Shown piece by piece: positions 16,194 through 24,706 of a DNA stretch of 35,673 nucleotides. The translations under genes and the position numbers were made by a program. Source of the stretch: Opitutus sp. GAS368 (GTDB taxonomy: Bacteria; Verrucomicrobiota; Verrucomicrobiia; Opitutales; Opitutaceae); contig CAMBVX010000024.1 of the NCBI GenBank assembly GCA_945871085.1, positions 1-35,673 on the forward strand. The letters are read 5' to 3'. Position 1 is the first letter of the stretch. Every line of letters begins with the position of its first letter. The notes beneath the pieces were generated by a model. That model was not told the origin of the DNA and did not search any database. It saw only the letters and a list, made by a program, of their open reading frames with translations.

Positions 16194-17573
16194 ATGGCCG
16201 GTATCGGATTCCAACTTACGAAGCTCATGCAGCAGCGCACGCTCGCCGGCGGCCTGCACGCCTACGGCTTTGCCGCGCTCATCGGCAGCGGCCCCTGGGT
16301 GCTTTCCATGGTCACCCTCGCCGTCCTCGGCGTCGTGCTCCAGCGCGCCGGGGCCGCCCACGAACTCGATCTCTTCTTCGTCGCAATCACGCACATCTTC
16401 GCGTTCTCCCTCATCACCACCGGCCCCTTGCAACTCCTCCTGTCGCGCTACGCCGCCGACGCCGTCTTCTCCAAACAAGACGAGAAAGTGTTCCCCTCCC
16501 TGCTCGGCGCCCTCACCCTCACGTTTGCCGTCAACGTCACCGTGGGCCTCGTTTTCTTCGTCGGCTTCGTTCCCGCCTCGAGTCTCTTCCAATTTGCCGC
16601 CGCTGGCGTGCTCACCGTCGTGGCGGCCATCTGGATCGCCGCCATCTATGTCACGGCCGTGAAGGACTACACGGCCGTCGTCCGGTGCTTCGCCGTCGGC
16701 TACGCCGCCAGTTTCGCCGCCGCCTGGGCGCTCTCGCGGGAGTTCGGCATCGCCGGCACGATGGCCGGATTTCTCGTGGGGCAAATCGTGCTGCTGCTGA
16801 CGATGATCCGCGTCATCTACCGCGAATACGGCACCACGGCCGCCCCAAGTTTTACGTTCTTTGGTTATTTCCGCAAACACGCCGACCTCGCTCTCTGCGG
16901 CCTCGTCTACAACCTCGGCATCTGGATCGACAAACCACTCCACTGGTGGCTCTCGCCCCACGGCTTCTGCGTCTCTGGCGCACTTTGGGCTTCGCCGCTC
17001 TACGACCAAGCGGTCTTCTTGAGCTTCCTCTCCGTCGCCCCCGGCATGGCGGTATTTTTACTGACTCTCGAAACCACCTTCGCGGGCCACTACGCCGAAT
17101 TCTTCCGCCTCGTCGTCGAGAAGGGCACCCTGCGCGAAATCCTCGCCACCAAAGCTCGCATGGTCGAAGCCCTCCGCGACGGCGTCGCCCGGCTCCTGAA
17201 ATTCCAGGGTGCCTTCACGCTCGCGCTGGTCCTCGCCGCCGAACCACTCCTCGCCGCGCTGGGTCTCGGCGCCGTGCAAACCTTCGTCTTTCAGGTGACG
17301 CTCATCGGCGTTTGCCTCCTCGTGCTGTTCCTCGCGCTGCTCACCGTCCTTTTTTACCTGAATCATCTCCGGGACGCGCTCGTGAGTTGCGCCGTGTTTG
17401 CCCTCGTCAATTTCGCGCTCACCCTCGCCGGCCTCCTCACCGACGAACGCTGGTATGGCCTCGGCTTCACCGCCGCCGCCGCCGCCGGTGCCATCGCCGC
17501 CGGCACCCTCGCGAACCGCGCCCTCCAACGCCTCGAATACGAAACGTTCACGTCGCAACCCATTTACTCCTAG
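16194..17573 (+). CDS. pelG: PelG-like multi-pass membrane protein (MOP/Wzx-like)
   Basis: The 459 residues (P. aeruginosa PelG 456) contain about 12 transmembrane segments. The N-terminus MAGIGFQLTKLMQ is the characteristic PelG start, and TTGPLQLLLSRYAAD, VYNLGIWIDKPLHWW and SFLSVAPGMAVFLLTLETTFA are typical of the family. PelG belongs to the oligosaccharidyl-lipid/polysaccharide flippase superfamily and is thought to carry the polymer across the inner membrane together with PelD, PelE and PelF. The ATG begins directly after the pelF stop. It is the last clear pel gene; glmS starts 88 bp downstream on the same strand with no convincing terminator between. Confidence 0.95.
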   Translation: MAGIGFQLTKLMQQRTLAGGLHAYGFAALIGSGPWVLSMVTLAVLGVVLQRAGAAHELDLFFVAITHIFAFSLITTGPLQLLLSRYAADAVFSKQDEKVFPSLLGALTLTFAVNVTVGLVFFVGFVPASSLFQFAAAGVLTVVAAIWIAAIYVTAVKDYTAVVRCFAVGYAASFAAAWALSREFGIAGTMAGFLVGQIVLLLTMIRVIYREYGTTAAPSFTFFGYFRKHADLALCGLVYNLGIWIDKPLHWWLSPHGFCVSGALWASPLYDQAVFLSFLSVAPGMAVFLLTLETTFAGHYAEFFRLVVEKGTLREILATKARMVEALRDGVARLLKFQGAFTLALVLAAEPLLAALGLGAVQTFVFQVTLIGVCLLVLFLALLTVLFYLNHLRDALVSCAVFALVNFALTLAGLLTDERWYGLGFTAAAAAGAIAAGTLANRALQRLEYETFTSQPIYS

Positions 17574-17661
17574 CCTCGCACCGCCGGCCGAGATTCTTTT
17601 CCCTCCTGCCAGCTTCCTTCTCTCTCCGCTCAACTGTCATCACTCAACTCTCCTTCTCCTT

Positions 17662-19512
17662 ATGTGCGGCATCGTCGGCTACGTCGGTAAACAAAAAGCA
17701 GCTCCCTTCATCCTCGAAGGCCTCAAACGCCTCGAATATCGCGGCTATGACTCCACCGGAGTCGCGATCCTCCAAAACGGCGCCTTCACCGTCGTGAAAA
17801 AAATCGGCCGCGTCGCCCACCTCGAAAAGGAGGTCGCGAAGGCCCCGCTCCACGGCACGTTTGGCATCGGCCACACCCGCTGGGCCACGCACGGCGGCGT
17901 CACCGATGCGAACGCCCACCCGCACGTCAGTAGCGACGAAAAAATCGCGCTCATTCACAACGGCGTCATCGAGAATTATTCCTCGATGAAGAAATTCCTC
18001 CTCACCAAGGGCTACACGTTTAAGTCCGAAACCGACACCGAGGTTCTCTGCAATCTCATGGCTTACCACTACGCCAAGGAACCGGAGGTCGCCGGTGAAA
18101 ACCGCTTCTTCGCCGCCGTCCGCAAGACCCTCCTCCACGCCGAGGGCACCTACGGCATCGTCGCCCTCTGCGTTGATTTCCCAGGAGAAATGGTCGCCGC
18201 CCGCAAAGGCTCGCCCCTCATCCTCGGCCTCGGCGACGGCGAGAACATCGTCGCCAGCGACGTCTCCGCCATCGTCGCGCGCACCCAGAGCGTCGTCTAT
18301 CTGAAGGACGGCGAAATCGTCCACCTCACCCAGAAAGATTTTCGCATCACCACGCTCGATCAAGAATCGGTGGCCCCATTCGTCGACAAGGTCACCTGGA
18401 ACATCGCCGACTCCGACATGGGCACCTACGCCCACTTTATGGAGAAGGAAATTTTCGAGCAGCCCGTCGCGCTCGAAAACGCCATGCGCGGACGCTTTTC
18501 CGAAGACGGCTCCACCGCCAACTTCGGCGGCCTCAACATTTCCGCCGGTGAATTCCGCGGCATCGAGCGCTTCATGTTCTGCGCCTGCGGCACCGCCCTC
18601 CACGCGTGCATGGTCACCGAACACATGATCGAGCGCTTCGCCCGCATCCCCGTGGAATGCGACTACGCCTCCGAGTTTCGCTACCGCAACACGCCACTGT
18701 TCCGCAACACGCTCTTCTTCGTGATGAGCCAGTCCGGCGAAACCATCGACACCCTCGCAGCCCTCCGCGAAGCCAAGCGTAAGGGCTACAAGGTCCTCGC
18801 GGTCACCAATGTCGTCGGTTCCACCGTCGCCCGCGAAGCCGACGGCGGCATCTACCAGCATGTCGGCCCTGAAATCGGCGTCGCCTCGACGAAAGCGTTT
18901 ACCTCGCAACTCCTGATCGGCGCCATGCTCGCGCTCTATATCGGACGGATGCGAGATGTGAGTTTCGGCGAAGGGGTCCGCTATGTGACGGCCCTGAAGG
19001 GGGCCCCTGACCTCGTGCGCCAAACCCTCGAACAGGCCCCGCACATCAAGGCCATCGCCACCCGCTACGCCCGCTACACCGACATGCTCTTTCTCGGCCG
19101 CCTGTCGCTCTTCCCCATCGCGCTCGAAGGTGCGCTCAAGCTCAAAGAAATCTCCTACATCCACGCCGAGGGCTATCCCGCCGCCGAGATGAAACACGGC
19201 CCGATCGCTCTCATCAGCGAAGATTGCCCGAGTGTATTCTTCGCCCCGAGCGGAGAAATTTTGAACAAGATCATTTCCTCCATGCAGGAAATCAAAGCCC
19301 GCAAGGGCCTGATTATCGCGATCATCACCGCCAGCGTCGAACTCCCCGCCGGCCTCGCCGACGAGGTCATCGTGATCCCGGAGTGTCACGAGGCCGTGCT
19401 CCCCATCGTCGCGTCGATTCCCGTGCAACTGCTCAGCTACTACATCTCCGTCGAGCGCGGGTGCGACGTCGACAAGCCCCGCAATCTCGCAAAATCCGTC
19501 ACCGTCGAGTGA
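17662..19512 (+). CDS. glmS: Glutamine-fructose-6-phosphate aminotransferase (isomerizing)
   Basis: GlmS makes glucosamine-6-phosphate from fructose-6-phosphate and glutamine, the first step to UDP-GlcNAc. The 616 residues match the family. MCGIVGYVG gives the N-terminal nucleophile Cys2 of the glutaminase domain, with GHTRWATHGGVTDANAHPH following. Two SIS sugar-isomerase domains carry CGTALHA, SQSGETIDTLAALREAK, ASTKAFTSQ and EGALKLKEISYIHAEG, and the C-terminus DKPRNLAKSVTVE is canonical. I chose the ATG at 17662 because Cys must be residue 2; the longer frame upstream is a pelG shadow. The 88-bp gap is pyrimidine-rich and too short for a glmS ribozyme. Its position right after pelG suggests co-expression to feed amino sugars to Pel (inference), while it may also serve peptidoglycan. 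Confidence 0.96.
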   Translation: MCGIVGYVGKQKAAPFILEGLKRLEYRGYDSTGVAILQNGAFTVVKKIGRVAHLEKEVAKAPLHGTFGIGHTRWATHGGVTDANAHPHVSSDEKIALIHNGVIENYSSMKKFLLTKGYTFKSETDTEVLCNLMAYHYAKEPEVAGENRFFAAVRKTLLHAEGTYGIVALCVDFPGEMVAARKGSPLILGLGDGENIVASDVSAIVARTQSVVYLKDGEIVHLTQKDFRITTLDQESVAPFVDKVTWNIADSDMGTYAHFMEKEIFEQPVALENAMRGRFSEDGSTANFGGLNISAGEFRGIERFMFCACGTALHACMVTEHMIERFARIPVECDYASEFRYRNTPLFRNTLFFVMSQSGETIDTLAALREAKRKGYKVLAVTNVVGSTVAREADGGIYQHVGPEIGVASTKAFTSQLLIGAMLALYIGRMRDVSFGEGVRYVTALKGAPDLVRQTLEQAPHIKAIATRYARYTDMLFLGRLSLFPIALEGALKLKEISYIHAEGYPAAEMKHGPIALISEDCPSVFFAPSGEILNKIISSMQEIKARKGLIIAIITASVELPAGLADEVIVIPECHEAVLPIVASIPVQLLSYYISVERGCDVDKPRNLAKSVTVE

Positions 19513-19648
19513 TCGCTCGCCCGACGATTCCGCCAGGGGGACCGCCCTGACGGGCGCCGCGAGGGAGCACAGTGCCGCGCTGATTCCTGCGGAGTCGCCT
19601 TCGGCCTTGCCGCCCTGATACCCGAATTGCATAAGCCCAATTCTGCCG

Positions 19649-21133
19649 ATGAATATCCACCCGGACAAAGCCGCGTTTTTGAGCCTAGCCACCCAAGGCA
19701 ATGTCATCCCCGTCTACACGGATTTGATGGCGGACTTTGAGACGCCCGTCTCGGCCTACGCCAAACTCCACACCGCCGGACCGTCCTACCTTTTTGAATC
19801 GGTCGAAGGCGGGGAAAACCTCGCGCGCTTCAGCTTCATCGGTTGTCGGCCGCGCAAGATTTTTATCTGTGGCCCCGCCACAACCCAAATCCGCGCTCCG
19901 GGCGTGCCGACCGTTACGGTCCCCACTCCGCCCGATCCGCTGACCCTCATCGAAGCGGAGATGCGCGGCTACCAGCCGGTCGCCCTGCCCGGACTGCCCC
20001 GCTTCACTGGCGGCGCCGTGGGATTCGTCGGCTATGAGTATGTGACGCGCATCGAACCCACCGTACCAGCCGCGGCCAACGATGACTTGGGCACGCCGCT
20101 GCTCTACTTCATGCTGTCGGATTCGCTGCTGATTTTCGACCGCGCAAAACAGACCCTTCGTCTCTGCGTGAATGCGCACGTCCGGGGCAACGACCCGACG
20201 GCCGCTTACGACTCTGCGGTCGCCGAGTTAAACGCGCTCTACACCCTGCTGCGGCAACCCCGCTCCCTCGCGCCGGTTCCGCTCAGCGATCCGGCGAAAC
20301 TCGTCGTGCCTCCCGGTAACTTCACGCAAGCGCGTTTCGAGCAGGTTGTCGACGAGGGCAAAGAGTTTATCCGCTCGGGCGACATCATCCAATTCGTGCC
20401 ATCGCAGCGCTTCACCCGGGACTTTACCAAATCACCCCTCGACCTTTATCGCGCACTCCGGACGGTTAATCCGTCGCCCTACATGTTCATTCTCGAGACC
20501 GGCGATTTCTCGATTGTCGGAGCCTCACCTGAAGTTCACGTCCGCTTGACCGATGGTCTGGTTGAGATCCGACCGATCGCCGGCACCCGCAAGCGCGGCG
20601 TGACTCCGGCCGAGGATCTCGCCCTCGAAAAAGAACTTCTGGCCGACGAAAAAGAGCGCGCCGAACACCTCATGCTCGTCGATCTCGCCCGCAATGACAT
20701 CGGTCGCGTGTGCCGCTACGGAACGGTGAAGGTGCCTGAGATGATGGTCATCGAACGATACTCGCACGTGATGCACATCGTCTCTCAAGTCGAGGGCCAG
20801 ATCGCGGCGGACAAGACCGCCTATGACTTAATGCGGGCGACGTTTCCCGCCGGCACTGTCAGCGGAGCGCCGAAAATTCGCGCCCTGCAAATCATCGCCC
20901 AATTCGAACCGACGCAGCGCGGTTTTTACGCCGGAGCCCTCGGCTATTTTGGCTACGACGGTAACAGCGACACCTGCATCATGCTCCGCACGGCTCTGCT
21001 CAAAAACGGTAAGATCCACATCCAGGCTGGCGCCGGCATCGTGGCGGATTCCGTGCCCGCCTCCGAGTATCAAGAGACCATCAACAAAGCGTCCGCCCTG
21101 TTTAAGGCCGTCGCGATGGCCGAGCAGTTCTGA
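19649..21133 (+). CDS. trpE: Anthranilate synthase component I
   Basis: TrpE converts chorismate and ammonia (delivered by TrpG) to anthranilate, the first committed step to tryptophan. The 494-residue protein has an N-terminal domain with YLFESVEGGENLARFSFIG, where the FES segment corresponds to the LLES tryptophan feedback site. The chorismate-binding domain follows: RSGDIIQFVPSQRF, NPSPYMFILE, GASPEVHVRL, RPIAGTRKRG, LMLVDLARNDIGRV, FPAGTVSGAPKIRA and GYFGYDGNSDTCIMLRT. All expected motifs are present. No trpG or other trp gene lies in the window. The 136 bp before it contain a CGCCC/GGGCG hairpin near 19550 but no T-tract and no obvious leader peptide rich in Trp. Confidence 0.95.
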   Translation: MNIHPDKAAFLSLATQGNVIPVYTDLMADFETPVSAYAKLHTAGPSYLFESVEGGENLARFSFIGCRPRKIFICGPATTQIRAPGVPTVTVPTPPDPLTLIEAEMRGYQPVALPGLPRFTGGAVGFVGYEYVTRIEPTVPAAANDDLGTPLLYFMLSDSLLIFDRAKQTLRLCVNAHVRGNDPTAAYDSAVAELNALYTLLRQPRSLAPVPLSDPAKLVVPPGNFTQARFEQVVDEGKEFIRSGDIIQFVPSQRFTRDFTKSPLDLYRALRTVNPSPYMFILETGDFSIVGASPEVHVRLTDGLVEIRPIAGTRKRGVTPAEDLALEKELLADEKERAEHLMLVDLARNDIGRVCRYGTVKVPEMMVIERYSHVMHIVSQVEGQIAADKTAYDLMRATFPAGTVSGAPKIRALQIIAQFEPTQRGFYAGALGYFGYDGNSDTCIMLRTALLKNGKIHIQAGAGIVADSVPASEYQETINKASALFKAVAMAEQF

Positions 21134-21222
21134 GCGCGTTGGGTGACGCCGTTTCCTCGGCCAGAGCCCCACCGGTGAGTGCGTGCGGTGTGACGAAACT
21201 GTTACCATCGCGGTATCGTGAC

Positions 21223-21238
21223 GGCACACCCGTGTGCC
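21223..21238. promoter_or_regulatory. 16-bp perfect palindrome upstream of the sigma factor gene
   Basis: GGCACAC-CC-GTGTGCC is a perfect inverted repeat with 7-bp arms and a 2-bp centre, 135 bp before the sigma factor start and 85 bp after the trpE stop. The shape fits a dimeric repressor or activator operator. It lacks a T-tract, so it is not a good terminator. No protein can be named from sequence. Confidence 0.35.
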
Positions 21239-21372
21239 AATCTTGCGCACACCCCCAGAAAATAAAGTGCATCCGTCCTCTCAGCCGGCGCGTTGTTAAA
21301 GTGGAACAGTTTTAGCTACAGTTCGGGAACAAAACATCAGCTCTTGTCTCTAACCTTCACTGCTCTCCCTCC

Positions 21373-22455
21373 ATGCCTTCGAAAACTAAGCCCCTCCGCG
21401 ATTCAACGGCTCGCTTCGATGCAGCCAGCGAGACGTCGACCGCCACGTTGACCTCTGCCCCGATGGACGCACCGCCATCGTTTCTTGAGAAGAACGACCG
21501 CTCCGTCCCTGAGGCCCCTATTCCCCACGGTGAGCGCAGCAATCTTCAGCTTTACCTCCAAGAAATCGGCAAAACCGCGCTCCTGACCATTCAAGATGAA
21601 ATCCGGCTCGCGAAGCGCATCCGTCGGGGCGACAAAGCCGCTCGCGACCACATGATCTCCGCCAACCTCCGGCTCGTCGTGAAGATCGCGATGGACTATA
21701 AGGATTTCGGCCTGCCGCTCCTCGATCTCATCAGCGAAGGTAATATCGGGCTGATCAAAGCCGTCGAGCGCTTCGACCCCCGCAAAGGCGGCAAGCTTTC
21801 GACCTACGCCGCCTGGTGGATCAAACAGTCCATCAAACGCGCGCTCGCCAATCAGAGCAAAACCATCCGCCTGCCGGTCCATCTCGTGGATAAAATTTCC
21901 AAAATGCGTCGCACGGCGATGAAGCTCACCGAGGAGCTTGGTCGAGAGCCCACTGACGAAGAGTTGGCGATCGAGCTCCAGATCCCCACCTCAAAAGTCG
22001 CGCATCTTAAATCCGTCAGCGTCCGGCCCGCCTCACTCGATGCCCCGATCGGCGAGAGCGGCGATTCCGGCACCTTCGGCGAGATTGTCGGCGACGATAA
22101 CGCGGTCAGCCCGTTCGAAGGCCTGCAGGACAAGAATCGCAACAGCGACCTGCACGCGATGGTCGACTCGCTCGACAAACGCGAGGCCGAGATCATCAAG
22201 CTCCGCTTCGGCCTCGACGGACGCGACGAACTTACCCTGGAAGAAGTGGGCCAAAAATTTCACGTCACCCGCGAACGTATCCGTCAGCTCGAATACTTGG
22301 CGTTGTCGAAAATGCGCAAGGCGATGGTCAAGCACGAGGCCGTGCGCACGATCGAAGAAATCGAAGAAGAAGAACGGCAACGCGAACGCATGGCCGTCAT
22401 CCGCGAATTCGTGGAGAGCAAGACGAAGAAACCCGTCAAAGCCGGCCAGAACTGA
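21373..22455 (+). CDS. Sigma-70 family RNA polymerase sigma factor (group 1/2, RpoD/RpoS-like)
   Basis: The 360-residue protein has regions 1.2 (LQLYLQEIGKTALLT, 58-72), 2 (NLRLVVKIAMDYK to LSTYAAWWIKQSIKRALAN, about 97-160), 3 (KTIRLPVHLVDKISKM onward) and 4 (LTLEEVGQKFHVTRERIRQLE, 288-308). The -10 and -35 recognition helices are intact. It lacks the long region 1.1 and the non-conserved insert of a classical RpoD; the N-terminal 55 residues are low-complexity and Ser/Thr-rich. That profile fits an RpoS-like group 2 factor or a short primary sigma factor, and I cannot choose from sequence. It ends in a charged tail rich in Glu and Arg (328-345). A 239-bp upstream region includes the palindrome at 21223-21238. 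The start lacks a Shine-Dalgarno and follows a pyrimidine tract. Confidence 0.93.
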   Translation: MPSKTKPLRDSTARFDAASETSTATLTSAPMDAPPSFLEKNDRSVPEAPIPHGERSNLQLYLQEIGKTALLTIQDEIRLAKRIRRGDKAARDHMISANLRLVVKIAMDYKDFGLPLLDLISEGNIGLIKAVERFDPRKGGKLSTYAAWWIKQSIKRALANQSKTIRLPVHLVDKISKMRRTAMKLTEELGREPTDEELAIELQIPTSKVAHLKSVSVRPASLDAPIGESGDSGTFGEIVGDDNAVSPFEGLQDKNRNSDLHAMVDSLDKREAEIIKLRFGLDGRDELTLEEVGQKFHVTRERIRQLEYLALSKMRKAMVKHEAVRTIEEIEEEERQRERMAVIREFVESKTKKPVKAGQN

Positions 22456-22528
22456 TTTCTGACGCTCCCCCAGTCATCGCGCCAGCACCGACCAACTGCA
22501 GACGAGCCGAGGGCTAGGTTAATCCTGT

Positions 22529-24490
22529 TTATCCTCCCGCCAGCCGCTCGTGCCGGCGGTCCAAGCGGTACAGCGGCGCGTCCTCAAACAAGCGCGTCAT
22601 GGGGAGCCGCCCCATAAACGCAAAGTGGAGACCGGCGACGCCCGCCTGGCCGCACAACGCGGCAAACTCCTGTGTTGCGTGCACTTGATTGGGCGGAAGC
22701 ACCGGGCTCACTTGCGCCGCACGGACGACGTGTGAGCCGACGAACGCCGGGCGCTTCGAGACCGGATCAACAAACGAAAAAACGGGTCCGGCATGCAACA
22801 CGATGCGCACGCCCAGATCGCCCGGCAAACCACGCTCAGCCCACTTCGTGACCGCCATCATGTCGCGCAAATCGAGCGCGAAGCGCGAGGCGTCCATGAG
22901 TCCATCGTAAACAAAATAGTTGGTCCCGCCCCAGCTTTCGGCCGCCAAGGGAGCAGCACTCGAGCTGGCCAACAATTGCGCGACTGCACCCTTAAACTCA
23001 TGCACGTAGGCCGACATTTGCGCCTCGGTCACTTTCTTGTAGTTGGCGACCTCCGCGAAAACCATGGCCTTGATCTGCTGGGGCACGGTAGGGATTTTCG
23101 GCGGAGGCGGAATCTCGCGCGCCACCGGAGGGGCCACGGCACTCGTCTGCGTGCCAATCGTAATCAACTTCGGCTTGATGCTCCGCGCCTCCCATTCGGC
23201 GACCACACTGCTGGTGCCGCCCGCCCCGTCGCCGGGCGCTCCGTCCCAGAGCGCCAGCGCGTGCAACTCCACATCGAGCGACTGAGCCTGCAAGATCGCC
23301 AACCCCGTGACGATACGATTGGCGTAAACCAGCGCCATCGAGGACGCGACGTCGGCGTCGGTCGTCGCATAGGCCGATGAATTCGCAATCAAACAAGTAT
23401 TCGAATTGCCGAGCACGTGGTGGAATCGTCGCTCCCAATCCGGGCCCGCGATACTGACACTCTGACGGCGAAAGGCGTCGACCGGGCACGGCAATACGAG
23501 ATTCACCTTTGCGCCCATCTCGAGGAGGCACTCGCAAAAAATAATATCTCCGCCACACGCGGCCGATGAATAGCCGAAGCCGGGACGCAGGCGGACGAGT
23601 TCCGCCCGAATTTGCTCCTTAACCTTGGCTTCGTCACCCGCCGGAAATCGCGGCCCCGGCCGCCCGACGGCGTCCACCATGTGCCCGGAAAAAACCACGA
23701 CCGACGGAAACTCAAAACACTCTTCCAACCATGCCCCCGGGGTCTCGTCGCCTTTGCGAAAACTGAGCATTCCCCGCCAGCCAGCATTCGCCGTGCTGCG
23801 CGTCTCCGGGTTAAACGCGATGATCTCTCTCGCCTGCCGTCGCATGGAGGCGAGATCGCGCCACCGACCGGGGAACAGCTTGACCGCTTGCGCGTAATAT
23901 TTCGCGGCTTCTGCGGTGGCCCCTTGGTGCGTCAACGCTTCGGCCAAAGTCGCGCTGAGCCAACCGTTGGTCTCACCGCCGGCTTTGGCGATCTCCGCTT
24001 TGCATTGTTTGGCGACCTTGCGCGCACACTCGTCCGCTTTTTTCGCCTCGCCCATCGCGGCGAGAGTGTAAGCCAAGTTGATCCCGGGATAGTACGCCTC
24101 ATTTTTTGCGAAGGCTTCGGTGTAGGCCACGCAAGCCTGCTGCAACGCCTCGGTGCCTTGGGCCGACGTCGGCTCCTGCCGCCACAATTCCTTTTGCACC
24201 CGACCAAACAAACACAGGGTCTCCTCATCACTCACGGCCCCCTGGCGAAGATCGTCCAACACCTCACGGGCGGCGGCCAGAGCGCCCGTTTGCGCAAGCG
24301 CCAGCGCGAGTTGCTGCTTGAGCGGCACGCTGTCGCCAAACCGCCGCAATCCGTCGCGCGCGATATCGATCGCCGTTAACAGTTGCCCGGCCGAAACGGC
24401 ATCGCGAACCGCATTCTCAAATCCCTCCAAATCTTGGGACAACGGAGGTGGGGAACGCAATACTTCGCCCTCTTCGGAAGGTAAACTCAT
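22529..24490 (-). CDS. TPR protein with Rossmann-like middle domain and degenerate class III nucleotide cyclase homology domain
   Basis: Three parts are visible in the 653 residues. Residues 20-230 are TPR-like helices. Residues about 260-445 form an alpha/beta domain (VVVFSGHMVDA, FGYSSAACGGDIIFCECLLEMG, VNLVLPCPVDAFRR, LALWDGAPGDGAGGT) that looks like a SLOG-type nucleotide- or ligand-binding fold (inference). Residues about 474-645 resemble a class III adenylate/guanylate cyclase (MVFAEVANYKKV, VRIVLHAGPVFS, FVGSHVVRAAQV). The first metal-binding Asp is Glu480 and the second (normally in a GD motif) is replaced in the WGGTNYF segment, so catalysis is doubtful. No membrane segment is present. 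A proline-rich membrane protein gene lies just upstream on the same strand. Function unknown; a signalling scaffold is plausible. Confidence 0.75.
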   Translation of the reverse strand: MSLPSEEGEVLRSPPPLSQDLEGFENAVRDAVSAGQLLTAIDIARDGLRRFGDSVPLKQQLALALAQTGALAAAREVLDDLRQGAVSDEETLCLFGRVQKELWRQEPTSAQGTEALQQACVAYTEAFAKNEAYYPGINLAYTLAAMGEAKKADECARKVAKQCKAEIAKAGGETNGWLSATLAEALTHQGATAEAAKYYAQAVKLFPGRWRDLASMRRQAREIIAFNPETRSTANAGWRGMLSFRKGDETPGAWLEECFEFPSVVVFSGHMVDAVGRPGPRFPAGDEAKVKEQIRAELVRLRPGFGYSSAACGGDIIFCECLLEMGAKVNLVLPCPVDAFRRQSVSIAGPDWERRFHHVLGNSNTCLIANSSAYATTDADVASSMALVYANRIVTGLAILQAQSLDVELHALALWDGAPGDGAGGTSSVVAEWEARSIKPKLITIGTQTSAVAPPVAREIPPPPKIPTVPQQIKAMVFAEVANYKKVTEAQMSAYVHEFKGAVAQLLASSSAAPLAAESWGGTNYFVYDGLMDASRFALDLRDMMAVTKWAERGLPGDLGVRIVLHAGPVFSFVDPVSKRPAFVGSHVVRAAQVSPVLPPNQVHATQEFAALCGQAGVAGLHFAFMGRLPMTRLFEDAPLYRLDRRHERLAGG

Positions 24491-24706
24491 GGTGGGAAAG
24501 GTGAAAAATTAAGCCCCAACTGCAATCCCGCGGTTGCGCCAGCTGCCGCTTTATGACGTGCCCCTACGCGCTGGCCAACCGCTCGTTGAATCAGGCCGGG
24601 GCGGAGTGATTTTCGAATGCGGCGAAACCTTGCCGATGACCGGGGCATGAAACGTTTCCGCGACCCCGCAAGGAGCTCGCCCGTGCTAGGTCGTCGGCAC
24701 GCTTCA

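Noticed and set aside
14547-17009. 820-codon open frame on the minus strand across pelF and pelG
   Set aside because: It is antisense to two clearly recognisable genes, is Gly/Glu/Asp-rich low-complexity sequence and has no domain. Long antisense frames are expected where plus-strand codons end mostly in C. The same holds for the minus-strand frames at 6359-7756, 8332-9810, 10398-11636 and 17644-19707.
17574-17661. glmS ribozyme leader
   Set aside because: The 88-bp gap is too short and is a pyrimidine-rich tract without the ribozyme core.
19537-19570. Terminator after glmS
   Set aside because: The CGCCC/GGGCG hairpin has a short stem and no T-tract.
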